NCBI RefSeq assembly: GCF_029240215.1
Contig: NZ_JARBTK010000003.1
Span: 1-64,000 of the forward strand
Reading direction: 5' to 3'
DNA length: 64,000 nucleotides
Origin: Chryseobacterium sp.
GTDB lineage: Bacteria > Bacteroidota > Bacteroidia > Flavobacteriales > Weeksellaceae
Shown here: positions 21,138-29,445 of the stretch, in pieces
How positions within the stretch are numbered: position 1 is the stretch's first letter
Layout of the letters: each line of letters opens with the position of its first letter
Program-made: the position numbers and the translations under genes
The notes under the pieces: generated by a model
What the model was told of the DNA's origin: nothing
Databases searched by the model: none
The model's input: only the letters and a program-made list of their open reading frames with translations

Positions 21138-21698
21138 ATGAAAAAGATATTTTTAACCATTGTCTTAATGGCAATACCAGTTACGAAAACATTTGCCCAG
21201 CAAATGATCCCTGGGCAAAAGGGTTTTGAGCTGACCTATTCTGTATTTCCGGAATCTTCCGAAAAACAAAATTATGCTTTGGGAGCAGGTGTTATCTCTT
21301 ACGCCAGAAATGGTAATTATTTCTTTGGACTTGCTGAATACAGCAGAAAGTATTACGAGTATGACCATTATGATATTCCGATAGATACTTTCTTGTTCAA
21401 TGGAGGTTATAGTCTCCGTGTGTGGGGTGATCTGATGCGGAATGTCAATATCAATTTTGGTCTCGCTGGTGTGATAGGCTATGAGCAGGTCAATAAAGGT
21501 ACTGAAATGCTTTACGACGGGTCGATCCTCAATTCCACCGGGAACTTTATTTACGGTGCAGGTGGTAAATTGTCTATAGAAAGTTATCTCACAGAACATT
21601 TGGTCTTCCTTGTCAATGGTCAGATACGCTATTTGCGGAATAGCCAACTCGATCAGTTTCAAACTTTGTTCGGTTTCGGATTGCGCTTTAATTTTTAA
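21138..21698 (+). CDS. traO: Conjugal transfer protein TraO
   Basis: This 186-residue protein has a signal peptide (KTFAQ, residue 21) and an all-beta mature part that ends in FGLRFNF. That is the aromatic C-terminus typical of outer-membrane beta-barrels. It matches TraO of Bacteroidota conjugative elements. It starts one base after the traN stop. Confidence 0.85.
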   Translation: MKKIFLTIVLMAIPVTKTFAQQMIPGQKGFELTYSVFPESSEKQNYALGAGVISYARNGNYFFGLAEYSRKYYEYDHYDIPIDTFLFNGGYSLRVWGDLMRNVNINFGLAGVIGYEQVNKGTEMLYDGSILNSTGNFIYGAGGKLSIESYLTEHLVFLVNGQIRYLRNSQLDQFQTLFGFGLRFNF

Positions 21699-21710
21699 AA
21701 ACCTTATACA

Positions 21711-22151
21711 ATGAAAAATGTAATCGACAAAAATATCTTGCAACTATGTAAGTATGCACTGGCCATTATCTTAATCAGTTTTGTATTTGACTCTTGTCAG
21801 GACAGTGATCTGGAAATTCAGCAAAATTTTCCTTTTGAAGTCCAGATAATGCCTGTTCCTGGAAAGATAGCTAAAAATGAAACGATAGAGATCCGTATTG
21901 ATCTCTTGACCCCATCAGATTTCAATGGAACCCAATACAATATTCGATATTTTCAATACGAGGGAAATGGTCAACTACAATACTTCAATGACCCTCCTTA
22001 CTTACCCAATGATCAATATCATCTGCCTCAAAAGCAATTCAGGCTATACTACACATCCCAAGCCTCTGAATCCCATCAGTTCAGTATCTGGATCAAAGAC
22101 AGTTTCGGAAATGAAAGAAGGGTAGATTTTGAATTTGACAATGTATCTTAA
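21711..22151 (+). CDS. traQ: Conjugal transfer lipoprotein TraQ (DUF3872)
   Basis: This 146-residue protein has an N-terminal signal ending in the lipobox FDSC (C26 or nearby). One beta-sandwich domain with NFPFEVQIMPVP and a C-terminal WIKDSFGNERRVDFEF follows, as in DUF3872/TraQ. The usual traP primase between traO and traQ is missing, with only 12 bases separating them. A strong terminator follows, so traQ ends the transfer operon and no lysozyme gene follows. Confidence 0.8.
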   Translation: MKNVIDKNILQLCKYALAIILISFVFDSCQDSDLEIQQNFPFEVQIMPVPGKIAKNETIEIRIDLLTPSDFNGTQYNIRYFQYEGNGQLQYFNDPPYLPNDQYHLPQKQFRLYYTSQASESHQFSIWIKDSFGNERRVDFEFDNVS

Positions 22152-22171
22152 AATTTGTCTTTGATGTCTAG

Positions 22172-22200
22172 CGGCTTGGTTTAAACCAAGCCGTTTTTTA
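22172..22200 (+). terminator. Rho-independent terminator of the tra operon
   Basis: The perfect palindrome CGGCTTGGTTTAAACCAAGC plus CG (22172-22193) is followed directly by a T run. Confidence 0.9.
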
Positions 22201-22282
22201 TTAGGACATTCAAAGCAAAATCACGTCAATACTGGACGAGATAAAGTCTCATCCCAGTTATAAAGGAGATTGCAAATAAAAA

Positions 22283-23274
22283 ATGAATTATTTGGGATCT
22301 AAAATAAAACTTTCAAGTTTCATCTACAATGTCATTTCAAATTCTGTAGAACAAAAACTGGTTGATTGTAGCTTTTGCGATCTGTTTGCAGGAACAGGCG
22401 TAATAGGAAACTATTTCCATGACAAAGTTAAAAGTATCATTTACAACGATAGGGAATATTACAGCTTTGTTATTAACAGTGCATTTTACAGTAAAGTATC
22501 AGATGAGAAATACCGCACAGTCCTATCTGAACTAAATCAGTTAGAAGGTTCTGATGGCTTTATCTTCCAGCAATATTCGGAATTAGGAGCAGCAGGACGA
22601 CTCTATTTCTCAGCCGAAAACGGTAAAAAAATAGATGACATAAGGATGGATATTGAACGACGATTTAGAAGTTCTGAGATAGATCAGGATTTTTATATCC
22701 TTTTATGGCTACCTTGTTAAAAGCGGTTGATAAAATTGCTAACACCGCCTCGGTGTATTGCGCTTACCTAAAGACATTAAAAATATCCGCCACTAAAAAT
22801 TTACAGTTGCTTCCTGTCAAAAAAACGTCACTATCACATCTTGACTATCAAATATTTAATCAGGACAGCAATAAATTAATTACCCAGTTGAAAGGTGATA
22901 TCTTGTATTTGGATCCTCCTTACAATGGCAGAGAATATGGTTCGTATTACCACTTGTTGAATACAATAGCTTTATATGAAAATGATTTTGAACCTAAAGG
23001 AAAGGCTGGCTTAAGACCGTATAAAACATCAAAATTCTGTTTAAAATCAGAGGCTGAAAATGTAATGTTTGATCTTTTACAAAAATGCGATTTTCAGCAT
23101 GTTTTCTTAAGCTACAATAATAAAGGATTTCTATCGCATCATACCATTGCGGAGATGATGCAAAGTATGGGGACTTACAGATATTCCAAATTAGACTACC
23201 AGCGATTTAAAAGTCAAAGCGGCAGCAGTAAACCAAGAACTACAGAATATCTTCATCATTTAACTAAATTTTAA
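22283..23274 (+). pseudogene. D12-class adenine-specific DNA methyltransferase, frameshifted
   Basis: The first frame (22283-22720) holds MNYLGSKIKL and the SAM-binding motif FAGTGVIG. The second frame (22705-23274) resumes with ATLLKAVDKIANTASVY and holds the catalytic motif LDPPYNGREYGSYYH. The shift lies near 22703-22709: dropping two bases, or adding one, joins ...DFYILL to ATLLKA as in related proteins. Whole, it would be a Dam-like solitary N6-adenine methyltransferase of about 325 residues. No restriction nuclease is adjacent, so an orphan or anti-restriction role on the ICE is likely. As read, neither half should be active. Confidence 0.8.
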
Positions 23275-23318
23275 AAATCTAGCGTACTGGCAATTGGTTT
23301 TATTGAAGAAATAAATTA

Positions 23319-23672
23319 TTAGATATTGATCTGAATTAATTTCTCCAGTTCTTCACGATGGTCTTCACCCCACTGTGCAGTAAATTTGATAGCCGGAATT
23401 AATGATTTACCTAATTCAGTTAACTCATATTCAACTTTTAATGGCCGTTCGTTATAAATGGTTTTAGTTAAAATTCCGTGATCGACCAATTGTTTCAATT
23501 GTGTGTCCAAAACTCGTCTGGATGCTTTTGGCATTTTGCGTTGCAGCTCTCCGGGACGTTTTATGCCAGAATAAATACACCATATCAGGCTGATCTTCCA
23601 TTTTCCATTGATGATCTCCATAAAAAGGTGCAGCCCGCAATCCAGTAAAACGGGTATCTTTTTCTTATACAT
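23319..23672 (-). CDS. HxlR-family transcriptional regulator
   Basis: This 117-residue winged-helix protein has the HxlR pattern: a conserved N-terminal cysteine (C11 in LLDCGLHLF), INGKWKISLIW, KASRRVLDTQLKQL, and the wing YELTELGKSLIPAI. Such regulators often sense electrophiles through the cysteine. It is divergent from the aldo/keto reductase gene, which is its likely target. Confidence 0.88.
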   Translation of the reverse strand: MYKKKIPVLLDCGLHLFMEIINGKWKISLIWCIYSGIKRPGELQRKMPKASRRVLDTQLKQLVDHGILTKTIYNERPLKVEYELTELGKSLIPAIKFTAQWGEDHREELEKLIQINI

Positions 23673-23741
23673 TATCCATTATTATGATTCAAATGTAAGT
23701 AATAAAAAAATAATTCTGATACGGGTAAATTCAGCCGTACT

Positions 23742-23772
23742 TGCACGTTTTAGCTGCTACCTTTAATTTTGT
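23742..23772 (+). promoter_or_regulatory. Bacteroidota promoter of the aldo/keto reductase gene
   Basis: TTG at 23742-23744 and TAATTTTG at 23765-23772 are spaced 20 bases apart, in agreement with TTTG-N19-TAnnTTTG. The start codon follows 18 bases later. The HxlR regulator probably binds in or near this interval. Confidence 0.55.
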
Positions 23773-23789
23773 AGACCAATATCAGTCAT

Positions 23790-24755
23790 ATGAAATATAA
23801 TTTATTTGGAACAAAAACAGGGTTGTACGCCAGCGAAATTATCCTTGGTGCTGCTAGTTTTGGAACCCGTAGCGGTTATGGAGCACAGCCTACAAATGCT
23901 AAAGAAATATTAACTGCTTATGCAGATGCCGGCGGTAATTTTATAGATACATCTGATGCTTATCAATTAGGTGAATCAGAAGAGATTATAGGAGAATTTT
24001 TAAAGGGTCAACGCAGCAACTTTATTATTTGTACAAAATATACAAGAAGTAATGAACTTAATCCTTCTAAAGCTAATTTTGGTAATCATCGCAAGTCAAT
24101 GCGACAGGCAGTAGAAGCTAGTCTCAAAAGATTGAAAACCGATTATATTGATATCTATATGCCGCATTACGATGATGGTATCACACCGATTGATGAAGTT
24201 GCAAGAGGTCTGGAAGATCTTGTAACCAGTGGCAAAGTGCTTTATACAGGATTGACAAATTTTCCTGCCTGGAAGGCATCGGCTATTGCATCTTCAGTAA
24301 AATTATCGGCAATACAGATCGAGTATAATTTGCTGAAACGTACTGCCGACAGAGAGTTCACTGCAATGGCTGAACATTTTGGTTTAGGTACGATGATGTA
24401 TTCTCCATTAGCAGGAGGACAACTTACAGGTAAATACCGAAAAGGTGAGAAAGGAAGAATAAATCTTAATTCGAATGAAGATTATCAGGAAAATGAAACT
24501 ACAGAAAAAATTATTAATAAACTTTTCGTGATTGCCAGTGAGCTTGAAGTTACTCCAGGACAAGTTGCTTTTGCCTGGGTTTTATCAAAAGGTGGATTTC
24601 CATTGGTTGGAGCTCGTACTATTGAACATTTTAACGATGCTTTAAAATCAACTGAAATAAAATTGTCTAATGATCATGTAAATGAGTTGAATATGCTCAG
24701 TGCGGTTCCTTTAGGCTATCCTCACGACCTTCTTAAGAATGTTAGAGGATTTTAA
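23790..24755 (+). CDS. Aldo/keto reductase
   Basis: This 321-residue NADPH-dependent TIM-barrel enzyme has the catalytic tetrad visible: D in IDTSDAYQLGE with its Tyr, K in IICTKYT, and H in MPHYDD. The C-terminal cofactor segment PLVGARTIEHFNDAL is present. It probably detoxifies aldehydes or ketones. Paired with a divergent HxlR gene, it forms a typical electrophile-response unit carried on the element. Confidence 0.9.
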   Translation: MKYNLFGTKTGLYASEIILGAASFGTRSGYGAQPTNAKEILTAYADAGGNFIDTSDAYQLGESEEIIGEFLKGQRSNFIICTKYTRSNELNPSKANFGNHRKSMRQAVEASLKRLKTDYIDIYMPHYDDGITPIDEVARGLEDLVTSGKVLYTGLTNFPAWKASAIASSVKLSAIQIEYNLLKRTADREFTAMAEHFGLGTMMYSPLAGGQLTGKYRKGEKGRINLNSNEDYQENETTEKIINKLFVIASELEVTPGQVAFAWVLSKGGFPLVGARTIEHFNDALKSTEIKLSNDHVNELNMLSAVPLGYPHDLLKNVRGF

Positions 24756-24958
24756 TTTTTAAAAAAATCATTATCTTGGACTGTTCAAGCAGCCTGTATG
24801 TACTTAGAAAATGGTTAGTATAATCTTGTAGTGACAGCAAGCGCAACAAACAATTGACTTAATTAATAATTTAATAAACACTGAATCTACAAAAGCTCAC
24901 AACTTTTATGATGCAGTGTATTTGTTAGGACTATCATAAGAGTTGATCCATACTTTTT

Positions 24959-25001
24959 GCGAAAAGACGTTTCCGACCAACGGAAGGAATTGTCTTTTCG
25001 C
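24959..25001. repeat. Long nested inverted repeat
   Basis: The outer arms GCGAAAAGAC (24959-24968) and GTCTTTTCGC (24992-25001) are perfect complements. Inside them TTCCG/CGGAA (24971-24975 with 24981-24985) pairs around ACCAA. No T run follows on either strand within a few bases, so this is more like a structured or protein-binding site than a plain terminator. Confidence 0.6.
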
Positions 25002-25010
25002 CCGATTTTG

Positions 25011-25046
25011 AAAATACACGACAATTTAAATATTGCCGTGTATTTT
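25011..25046 (-). terminator. Inverted repeat downstream of radC
   Basis: AAAATACACG (25011-25020) and CGTGTATTTT (25037-25046) are perfect complements. Read on the minus strand, the right arm ends in TTTT. It lies 20 bases past the radC stop. Confidence 0.6.
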
Positions 25047-25065
25047 GCTATTAATATAAATTCAT

Positions 25066-25509
25066 TTATAAATGACCTTCGTCGGCAAATGATAAATGAT
25101 CGGTTGATGTCAGAATACAGTGATCCAGTAATTTAATGTTTAGGAATTCGGATGCACTTTTAATGCTCTGCGTAATTTTCAGATCATCGGCAGAAGGTTT
25201 CAAATTTCCGGAAGGATGATTATGTGCCAATATCACAGCTGATGCGTTACAAAGTAGTGCCGCCTGCATAATGATACGGACATCGACCACCGTAGAAGAA
25301 ATTCCCGATTCAGAAATTTTTCTTATCCCTAAAACCTTGTGAGACTGATTGAGGTACAGGGCAAAAAAAGATTCTCTGTAGTCCATTTCATCACGGTCAA
25401 AGTGCTGGCGGAATACATCCACTGCGTCCCGCGAACTACTAACTAATTTTTCAGGATTTCCTTTTCTGGAATAACTTAATTTTATCTCGTTGACAATATT
25501 GAATTTCAT
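25066..25509 (-). CDS. radC: RadC-like JAB domain protein
   Basis: This 147-residue protein is the short, ICE-borne form of RadC. It has the JAMM metal-binding motif HNHPSGNLKPSADD near residues 95-108. A Glu in the first strands and LDHCILT follow the family pattern. Despite the name, the function is unknown; a role in mobile-element replication or anti-defence is often suggested. It lies downstream of DUF932 on the same strand. Confidence 0.88.
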   Translation of the reverse strand: MKFNIVNEIKLSYSRKGNPEKLVSSSRDAVDVFRQHFDRDEMDYRESFFALYLNQSHKVLGIRKISESGISSTVVDVRIIMQAALLCNASAVILAHNHPSGNLKPSADDLKITQSIKSASEFLNIKLLDHCILTSTDHLSFADEGHL

Positions 25510-25570
25510 AGGTGTTGCTCTTGTACGGCAGAGACTTGAATTTCCCGTACTTAACTTTTAAAATTTGTAG

Positions 25571-26645
25571 TTAATTCATGATTAAAGTTTCTGCGCCAGA
25601 TCGGGCAAAATTTTCACACAGATCAAAAGCCTTTTGAGCCTTTAAGTGTGCAGTTCCTCCCAAAACGATGGACTGTAGTTTGGCTTCATTATCCTTATAA
25701 TTTCTGACATTCTGAAAATATCCTGTAACAGCATTGTAAACGCCAAACAAAGTTCCTTTGGTTGTATCCATTTGCTGGCTTTCGCTGATCATTGCGTAGG
25801 CAAATGCATCATCAACGGTGTTTTTAAAAACTGTTGAAACGTCATCGAAATTTCCTTTCTGCAAATGGTTTAAAGTTTCTTTGTTGGGGCAGAGTGCCAA
25901 CAGTATCAGTCTTTTCATCTCATCATTACCGACCTTTATTTTTGCCCAATGATTAAACGTGCTTTCCAATTCATTACTCAATTTATTCGCTAATCCCATG
26001 ACCTTGTGTGCATCGTCCAAACGCTGTTTTGCTCCTGCGGTATGTCTGATCCACACCACATTGCTCATATTTTTTTAATGAAGCGTTTAAAGTGTTTTGA
26101 CAGACAATGCGAACAGGGGTAAATGCGGCGGTGATGCTTCCGCTCCCATCATGGGAGGTGGTTAGGAAAATATATTTTTCTGTAATGTCGTCACCGTTTC
26201 CAACACGGATATAATCGGGTAATTTAGCCGTGATAAAAATCCGCTCACCATTTCCCAAAGCTCCTGCAGTCTCGTATAAGATTCCTTTTCCACCGCCTAC
26301 AATAGAATCAAAAAATGAAAAGGCTTCACGGTTTTGTACGATATGGTACTCTTTTCCGACTACGCCTAAAACGGTGTTATTATCGGTGCGGATATTGGCA
26401 AAGTAGTTGGGAACTTCCAACTCTGAATCGATCATTTCTATCCCATTTCTCTTTTCGATAATGCCTGCACCTTTTGTAAATAGGGGAGACTTTTCGACCT
26501 CGTAGTCTAGTCCTGCAAATTTGATGGCTTCTTCACTTGTCGGGTAATCCTGTACGATCTGTCCCAAGTTATGCCATGCTTTTTCCTTTACGCTGAAAAA
26601 TGAATATTTTCCTGTTCTGTTGTTAAAATTTAAATTATGTGCCAT
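25571..26645 (-). pseudogene. DUF932 protein, frameshifted in a run of seven A
   Basis: The N-terminal part (26645-25983) begins MAHNLNFNNRTGKYSFFSVK, as in phage/plasmid-like DUF932 proteins, and goes out of frame after TLNASLKK. The correct continuation (MSNVVWIRHTAGAKQR) runs from 26068 to 25571 in another frame. The minus strand has seven A at the junction (26076-26070); six would join the frames as SLKNMSNVV. Whole, it would be about 357 residues, the normal family size. The family is common beside radC and ssb on mobile elements and its function is unknown. The cause may be a sequencing slip, phase variation or decay. Confidence 0.82.
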
Positions 26646-26686
26646 GATGTTGATATTTGATTGTTAGAAAATGGTATTTGATGATT

Positions 26687-27085
26687 TTAAAATGGTAGGT
26701 CATCATCCTTGTCACTGTCGTTGGATTTAGAATTAGAAATTTCCTTCTTATCTGTTTTGTTCGACTCAGTAGAGATGTTTTCGGTTCTTTTACCATTGCC
26801 GTGAACCCTGATCTGTGACGTATGGAAATTTAAACCTGCATGAGGTTGTCCGTCTTTCCCCAGCCATGCAGAGGTATAGGCTCTTCCGCTTAATTCTACC
26901 AATAAAAAGTCTGCAACTTTTGGAGAGATCCAATAGGCGCATTCAAAATAGGTGGTCTGTTCGAGTCGTTCGCCCTGTTTGTTGCGATAATTGTCATTCG
27001 TAGCAATTGAAAAATTAACTACCTGTTTTTCATTTGGCAAGTTGCGCACTTCCGCCTCCCTTGTCAGTCTTCCGATAATGTTCAT
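26687..27085 (-). CDS. ssb: Single-stranded DNA-binding protein
   Basis: This 132-residue protein has an N-terminal OB fold that opens MNIIGRLTREAEVR, a disordered Ser/Asn/Asp-rich linker, and the acidic tip DDDLPF that docks partner proteins. Element-borne SSBs protect single strands during transfer. It heads the minus-strand unit ssb-DUF932-radC, 41 bases upstream of DUF932. Confidence 0.93.
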   Translation of the reverse strand: MNIIGRLTREAEVRNLPNEKQVVNFSIATNDNYRNKQGERLEQTTYFECAYWISPKVADFLLVELSGRAYTSAWLGKDGQPHAGLNFHTSQIRVHGNGKRTENISTESNKTDKKEISNSKSNDSDKDDDLPF

Positions 27086-27255
27086 AACCGTAGGTTTTTA
27101 AAGATTGTACATTTTGATTTGTTCTCAATCTTTTCTCCGACCCATCCCCTAAAAGCCTTTCAGGCTTCGCTGAATATTTTTCAAAAGAAAAACCGGAAAA
27201 AAGAAAGCAGATAATCTTAGCTGGCAAAGGGAAAAGCCAAAAGGAAACGGAATAA

Positions 27256-27411
27256 TTGGAGGGTACCTTCAGGGAGGAAACCGTTTATGCCGTAGTCTTT
27301 TGGCTGGGTGAAGAAATGGATGACCGCTATACCTTAGCTGCCTTTTTAGTGGTTTTTTATGAAAAAATTAATGAATTCATTAAATCCAAATTGAATTTGA
27401 TTTACAATTAA
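27256..27411 (+). CDS. Possible 51-residue protein
   Basis: A frame starting with TTG directly after an in-frame stop encodes an amphipathic, mostly helical peptide containing VVFWLGEEMDDRYTLAAFLV. I do not recognise it. It could be the tail of a lost gene. It lies in the 475-base interval between ssb and the DUF1016 gene, which otherwise holds no supported gene. Confidence 0.3.
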   Translation: MEGTFREETVYAVVFWLGEEMDDRYTLAAFLVVFYEKINEFIKSKLNLIYN

Positions 27412-27560
27412 ATGCATAGGTTATTTTCTTGAGATCTATTTTTGATTCTCCAGAGCAGATGGCTGCCAAATGGAGCCATCCAATTTGTTATACGTCAAAA
27501 TTATAATTCAGAGATTATCTTAGTGGTTTGTACTAAAGAAATAATGTTAAATTTGTAATT

Positions 27561-28625
27561 ATGCATTCATTATCATCCAATCTTTACAGCTCTGTCAAGC
27601 ATTTAATTGAAAATGCAAAAAGTAAGATCGTCCGAAATATTAATATGACGATGATAATGACCTATTTTCAAATAGGTGAAATTATTGTTGAGGATGAACA
27701 AAGCGGAAGAGATAGAGCCGAATATTCAAAAGAGACGCTTAAAAATCTCAGTAAACAGCTTAGAGAAGAATTCGGAAGAGGATACTCGGTTGACAATCTT
27801 CAGTGGATGAGGAAATTTTATTTAATGTTCCAAAAGAGAATTTCTGATGAAATAAGCGAAGATTCCGGAAAATACGAAACACCGTCTCGTATTTCTTTGG
27901 AGAATTCAAATTATGAAACACCGTCTCGTAATTCTGTATTTACATTGTCATGGTCTCATTACATTCAGTTGATGAAAATTGAAAACGAAAATGAGAGAAA
28001 TTTTTACGAAATAGAGGCCACTCAAAACAATTGGAGCGTCAGAGAACTTACCAGACAGTACAACTCAGCGATCTACGAAAGACTGGCTCTCAGCAAAGAT
28101 AAGGAGGGGATAAAACAACTGACACAAAAAGGTCAAATCGTGGAAAAGCCGACCGACCTGCTCAAGAGTCATTATGTTCTGGAGTTCCTGGATTTGAAGC
28201 AGGATCACCGCTACTCTGAAAGTGATCTGGAAACAGAGATCATTAATAAGCTTGAGCATTTTATGTTGGAATTGGGCAAAGGTTTCTTATTTGAGGGAAG
28301 GCAGCGCAGGTTCACTTTTGAAGGTGATAGTTTTTTTGTTGATCTGGTTTTTTATAACCGATTGCTAAAATGCTTTGTGTTGTTTGATCTGAAGATCGGT
28401 AAATTAACCCATCAGGATATTGGACAAATGCAAATGTATGTCAACTATTACGACAGGAAAGTGAAGATAGAAGGAGAAAATCCGACGATTGGAATCATTC
28501 TCTGTAAGGAAGAAAACAAAACTGTGATTGAATTTACACTTCCAGAAAACAACAATACCATTTTTGCTAAAGAGTATAAGGCTATTCTTCCAAGTAAAGA
28601 AGAACTAAAAAAACAAATCGGATAA
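27561..28625 (+). CDS. DUF1016 (YhcG-type) PD-(D/E)XK nuclease family protein
   Basis: This 354-residue protein has the N-terminal DUF1016 domain (FGRGYSVDNLQWMRKFY near residues 75-90) and a C-terminal PD-(D/E)XK-like core. The core has FFVDLVFYNR (D near 260) and FVLFDLKIGKL (D and K near 275-277). The linker contains a 13-residue in-frame duplication (YETPSRIS / YETPSRNS). The family is frequent near type I restriction loci and on mobile elements. Nuclease activity is predicted from the fold. No hsd genes are adjacent. Confidence 0.85.
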   Translation: MHSLSSNLYSSVKHLIENAKSKIVRNINMTMIMTYFQIGEIIVEDEQSGRDRAEYSKETLKNLSKQLREEFGRGYSVDNLQWMRKFYLMFQKRISDEISEDSGKYETPSRISLENSNYETPSRNSVFTLSWSHYIQLMKIENENERNFYEIEATQNNWSVRELTRQYNSAIYERLALSKDKEGIKQLTQKGQIVEKPTDLLKSHYVLEFLDLKQDHRYSESDLETEIINKLEHFMLELGKGFLFEGRQRRFTFEGDSFFVDLVFYNRLLKCFVLFDLKIGKLTHQDIGQMQMYVNYYDRKVKIEGENPTIGIILCKEENKTVIEFTLPENNNTIFAKEYKAILPSKEELKKQIG

Positions 28626-29127
28626 CCATCACAAAAATCATAGTAGAAGTGTTATCAAAAATGCTTTTTATCCTTCAGGAAAAAAACAATTGAATTTGGA
28701 AGAATTATTACACCCAACTAGATTTTACTACGCAAAAAAATTAAATGATAAAAATAACTTCTATAACATTGTAAGTTCCGCAATTTTCTTTAAATCCTCT
28801 ACAAAAGTGTTCGATAATTCCACCTCTGGGGTCAGTGTAGTATCAAAGGTACATACCATCATGATTACACATAATAGTACGTGCTTTTTAAGCTTCTTTC
28901 TCATTAGTCCCATGAGATCACACTAAAAAAACAGAATCTACTAGTATTCCGATCATCCAAAAATTGCTTCTGTCCTTAATTGCATATAATTACGGGATAA
29001 CAAATTTTAAATTTTAGTCTATATATACATTTAGCGCCAATAGATGACCGTTGAAGCAACTTATAAAAAATAATTATTCTGCTTTTTAAATTACAATTAT
29101 TGAGAACAAGTCCTCAATTCAAGTTTT
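28626..29127. other. Intergenic region upstream of the recombinase unit
   Basis: AT-rich. Two overlapping open frames exist: a 78-codon frame on plus (28690-28926) without family resemblance, and a 50-codon frame on minus, listed separately. Nothing else is recognisable. Confidence 0.35.
28761..28913 (-). CDS. Possible small secreted peptide, 50 aa
   Basis: The frame begins MGLMRKKLKKHVLLCVIMMV. It has a basic start, then a hydrophobic core of about 10 residues, then a polar acidic tail. This is signal-peptide-like, but there is no family match and the opposite strand is also open. It is a weak candidate only. Confidence 0.25.
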   Translation of the reverse strand: MGLMRKKLKKHVLLCVIMMVCTFDTTLTPEVELSNTFVEDLKKIAELTML

Positions 29128-29343
29128 ATGAAGAAAGGTAAAGTAAAGAAGCAAGCAACAGCAAGACCGAAAATCGATCAATACATCCCATCTATTGAAT
29201 TAAAAAAGATCCCGCCTGAAAAGGCTTTGGCAATATTGAAAAAAGCGGGCTATGAAATCGACAAGAATCAGTCAGAAGAGATCATGGAGTTTCTATATAT
29301 TATTGTGAAATTAACGCTCAAAGAATATTTTTCATCTTACTGA
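29128..29343 (+). CDS. Small hypothetical protein ahead of the recombinase
   Basis: This 71-residue protein has a very basic N-terminus (KKGKVKKQ), a short PSIELKKIPPEKALAILKKAGYE segment, and a C-terminal helix. It is about 100 bases upstream of the recombinase start and in the same direction, so it is probably co-transcribed and could be a small accessory factor. I do not recognise a named family. Confidence 0.6.
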   Translation: MKKGKVKKQATARPKIDQYIPSIELKKIPPEKALAILKKAGYEIDKNQSEEIMEFLYIIVKLTLKEYFSSY

Positions 29344-29445
29344 TTATTTGTATATTAGTACCATATTAGAATGATGAATTTCTACCAACGCAACCTTCTC
29401 CATGTTGCAAGCATTAAACAACTTTTTAACGAAATCGTCATTACA

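Larger units (their letters stand above)
24756..25065. other. Intergenic region with two inverted repeats
   Basis: No gene is supported here. The right half holds two strong hairpins, listed separately, that close the minus-strand ssb-DUF932-radC unit. Confidence 0.5.

Noticed and set aside
21165..21743. Minus-strand frame of 192 codons opposite traO
   Set aside because: traO is well supported by position, signal peptide and barrel C-terminus, and the antisense frame is a shadow.
28690..28926. Plus-strand open frame of 78 codons
   Set aside because: No signal, no domain, low-complexity start, and it overlaps a minus-strand candidate. Kept only as a note.
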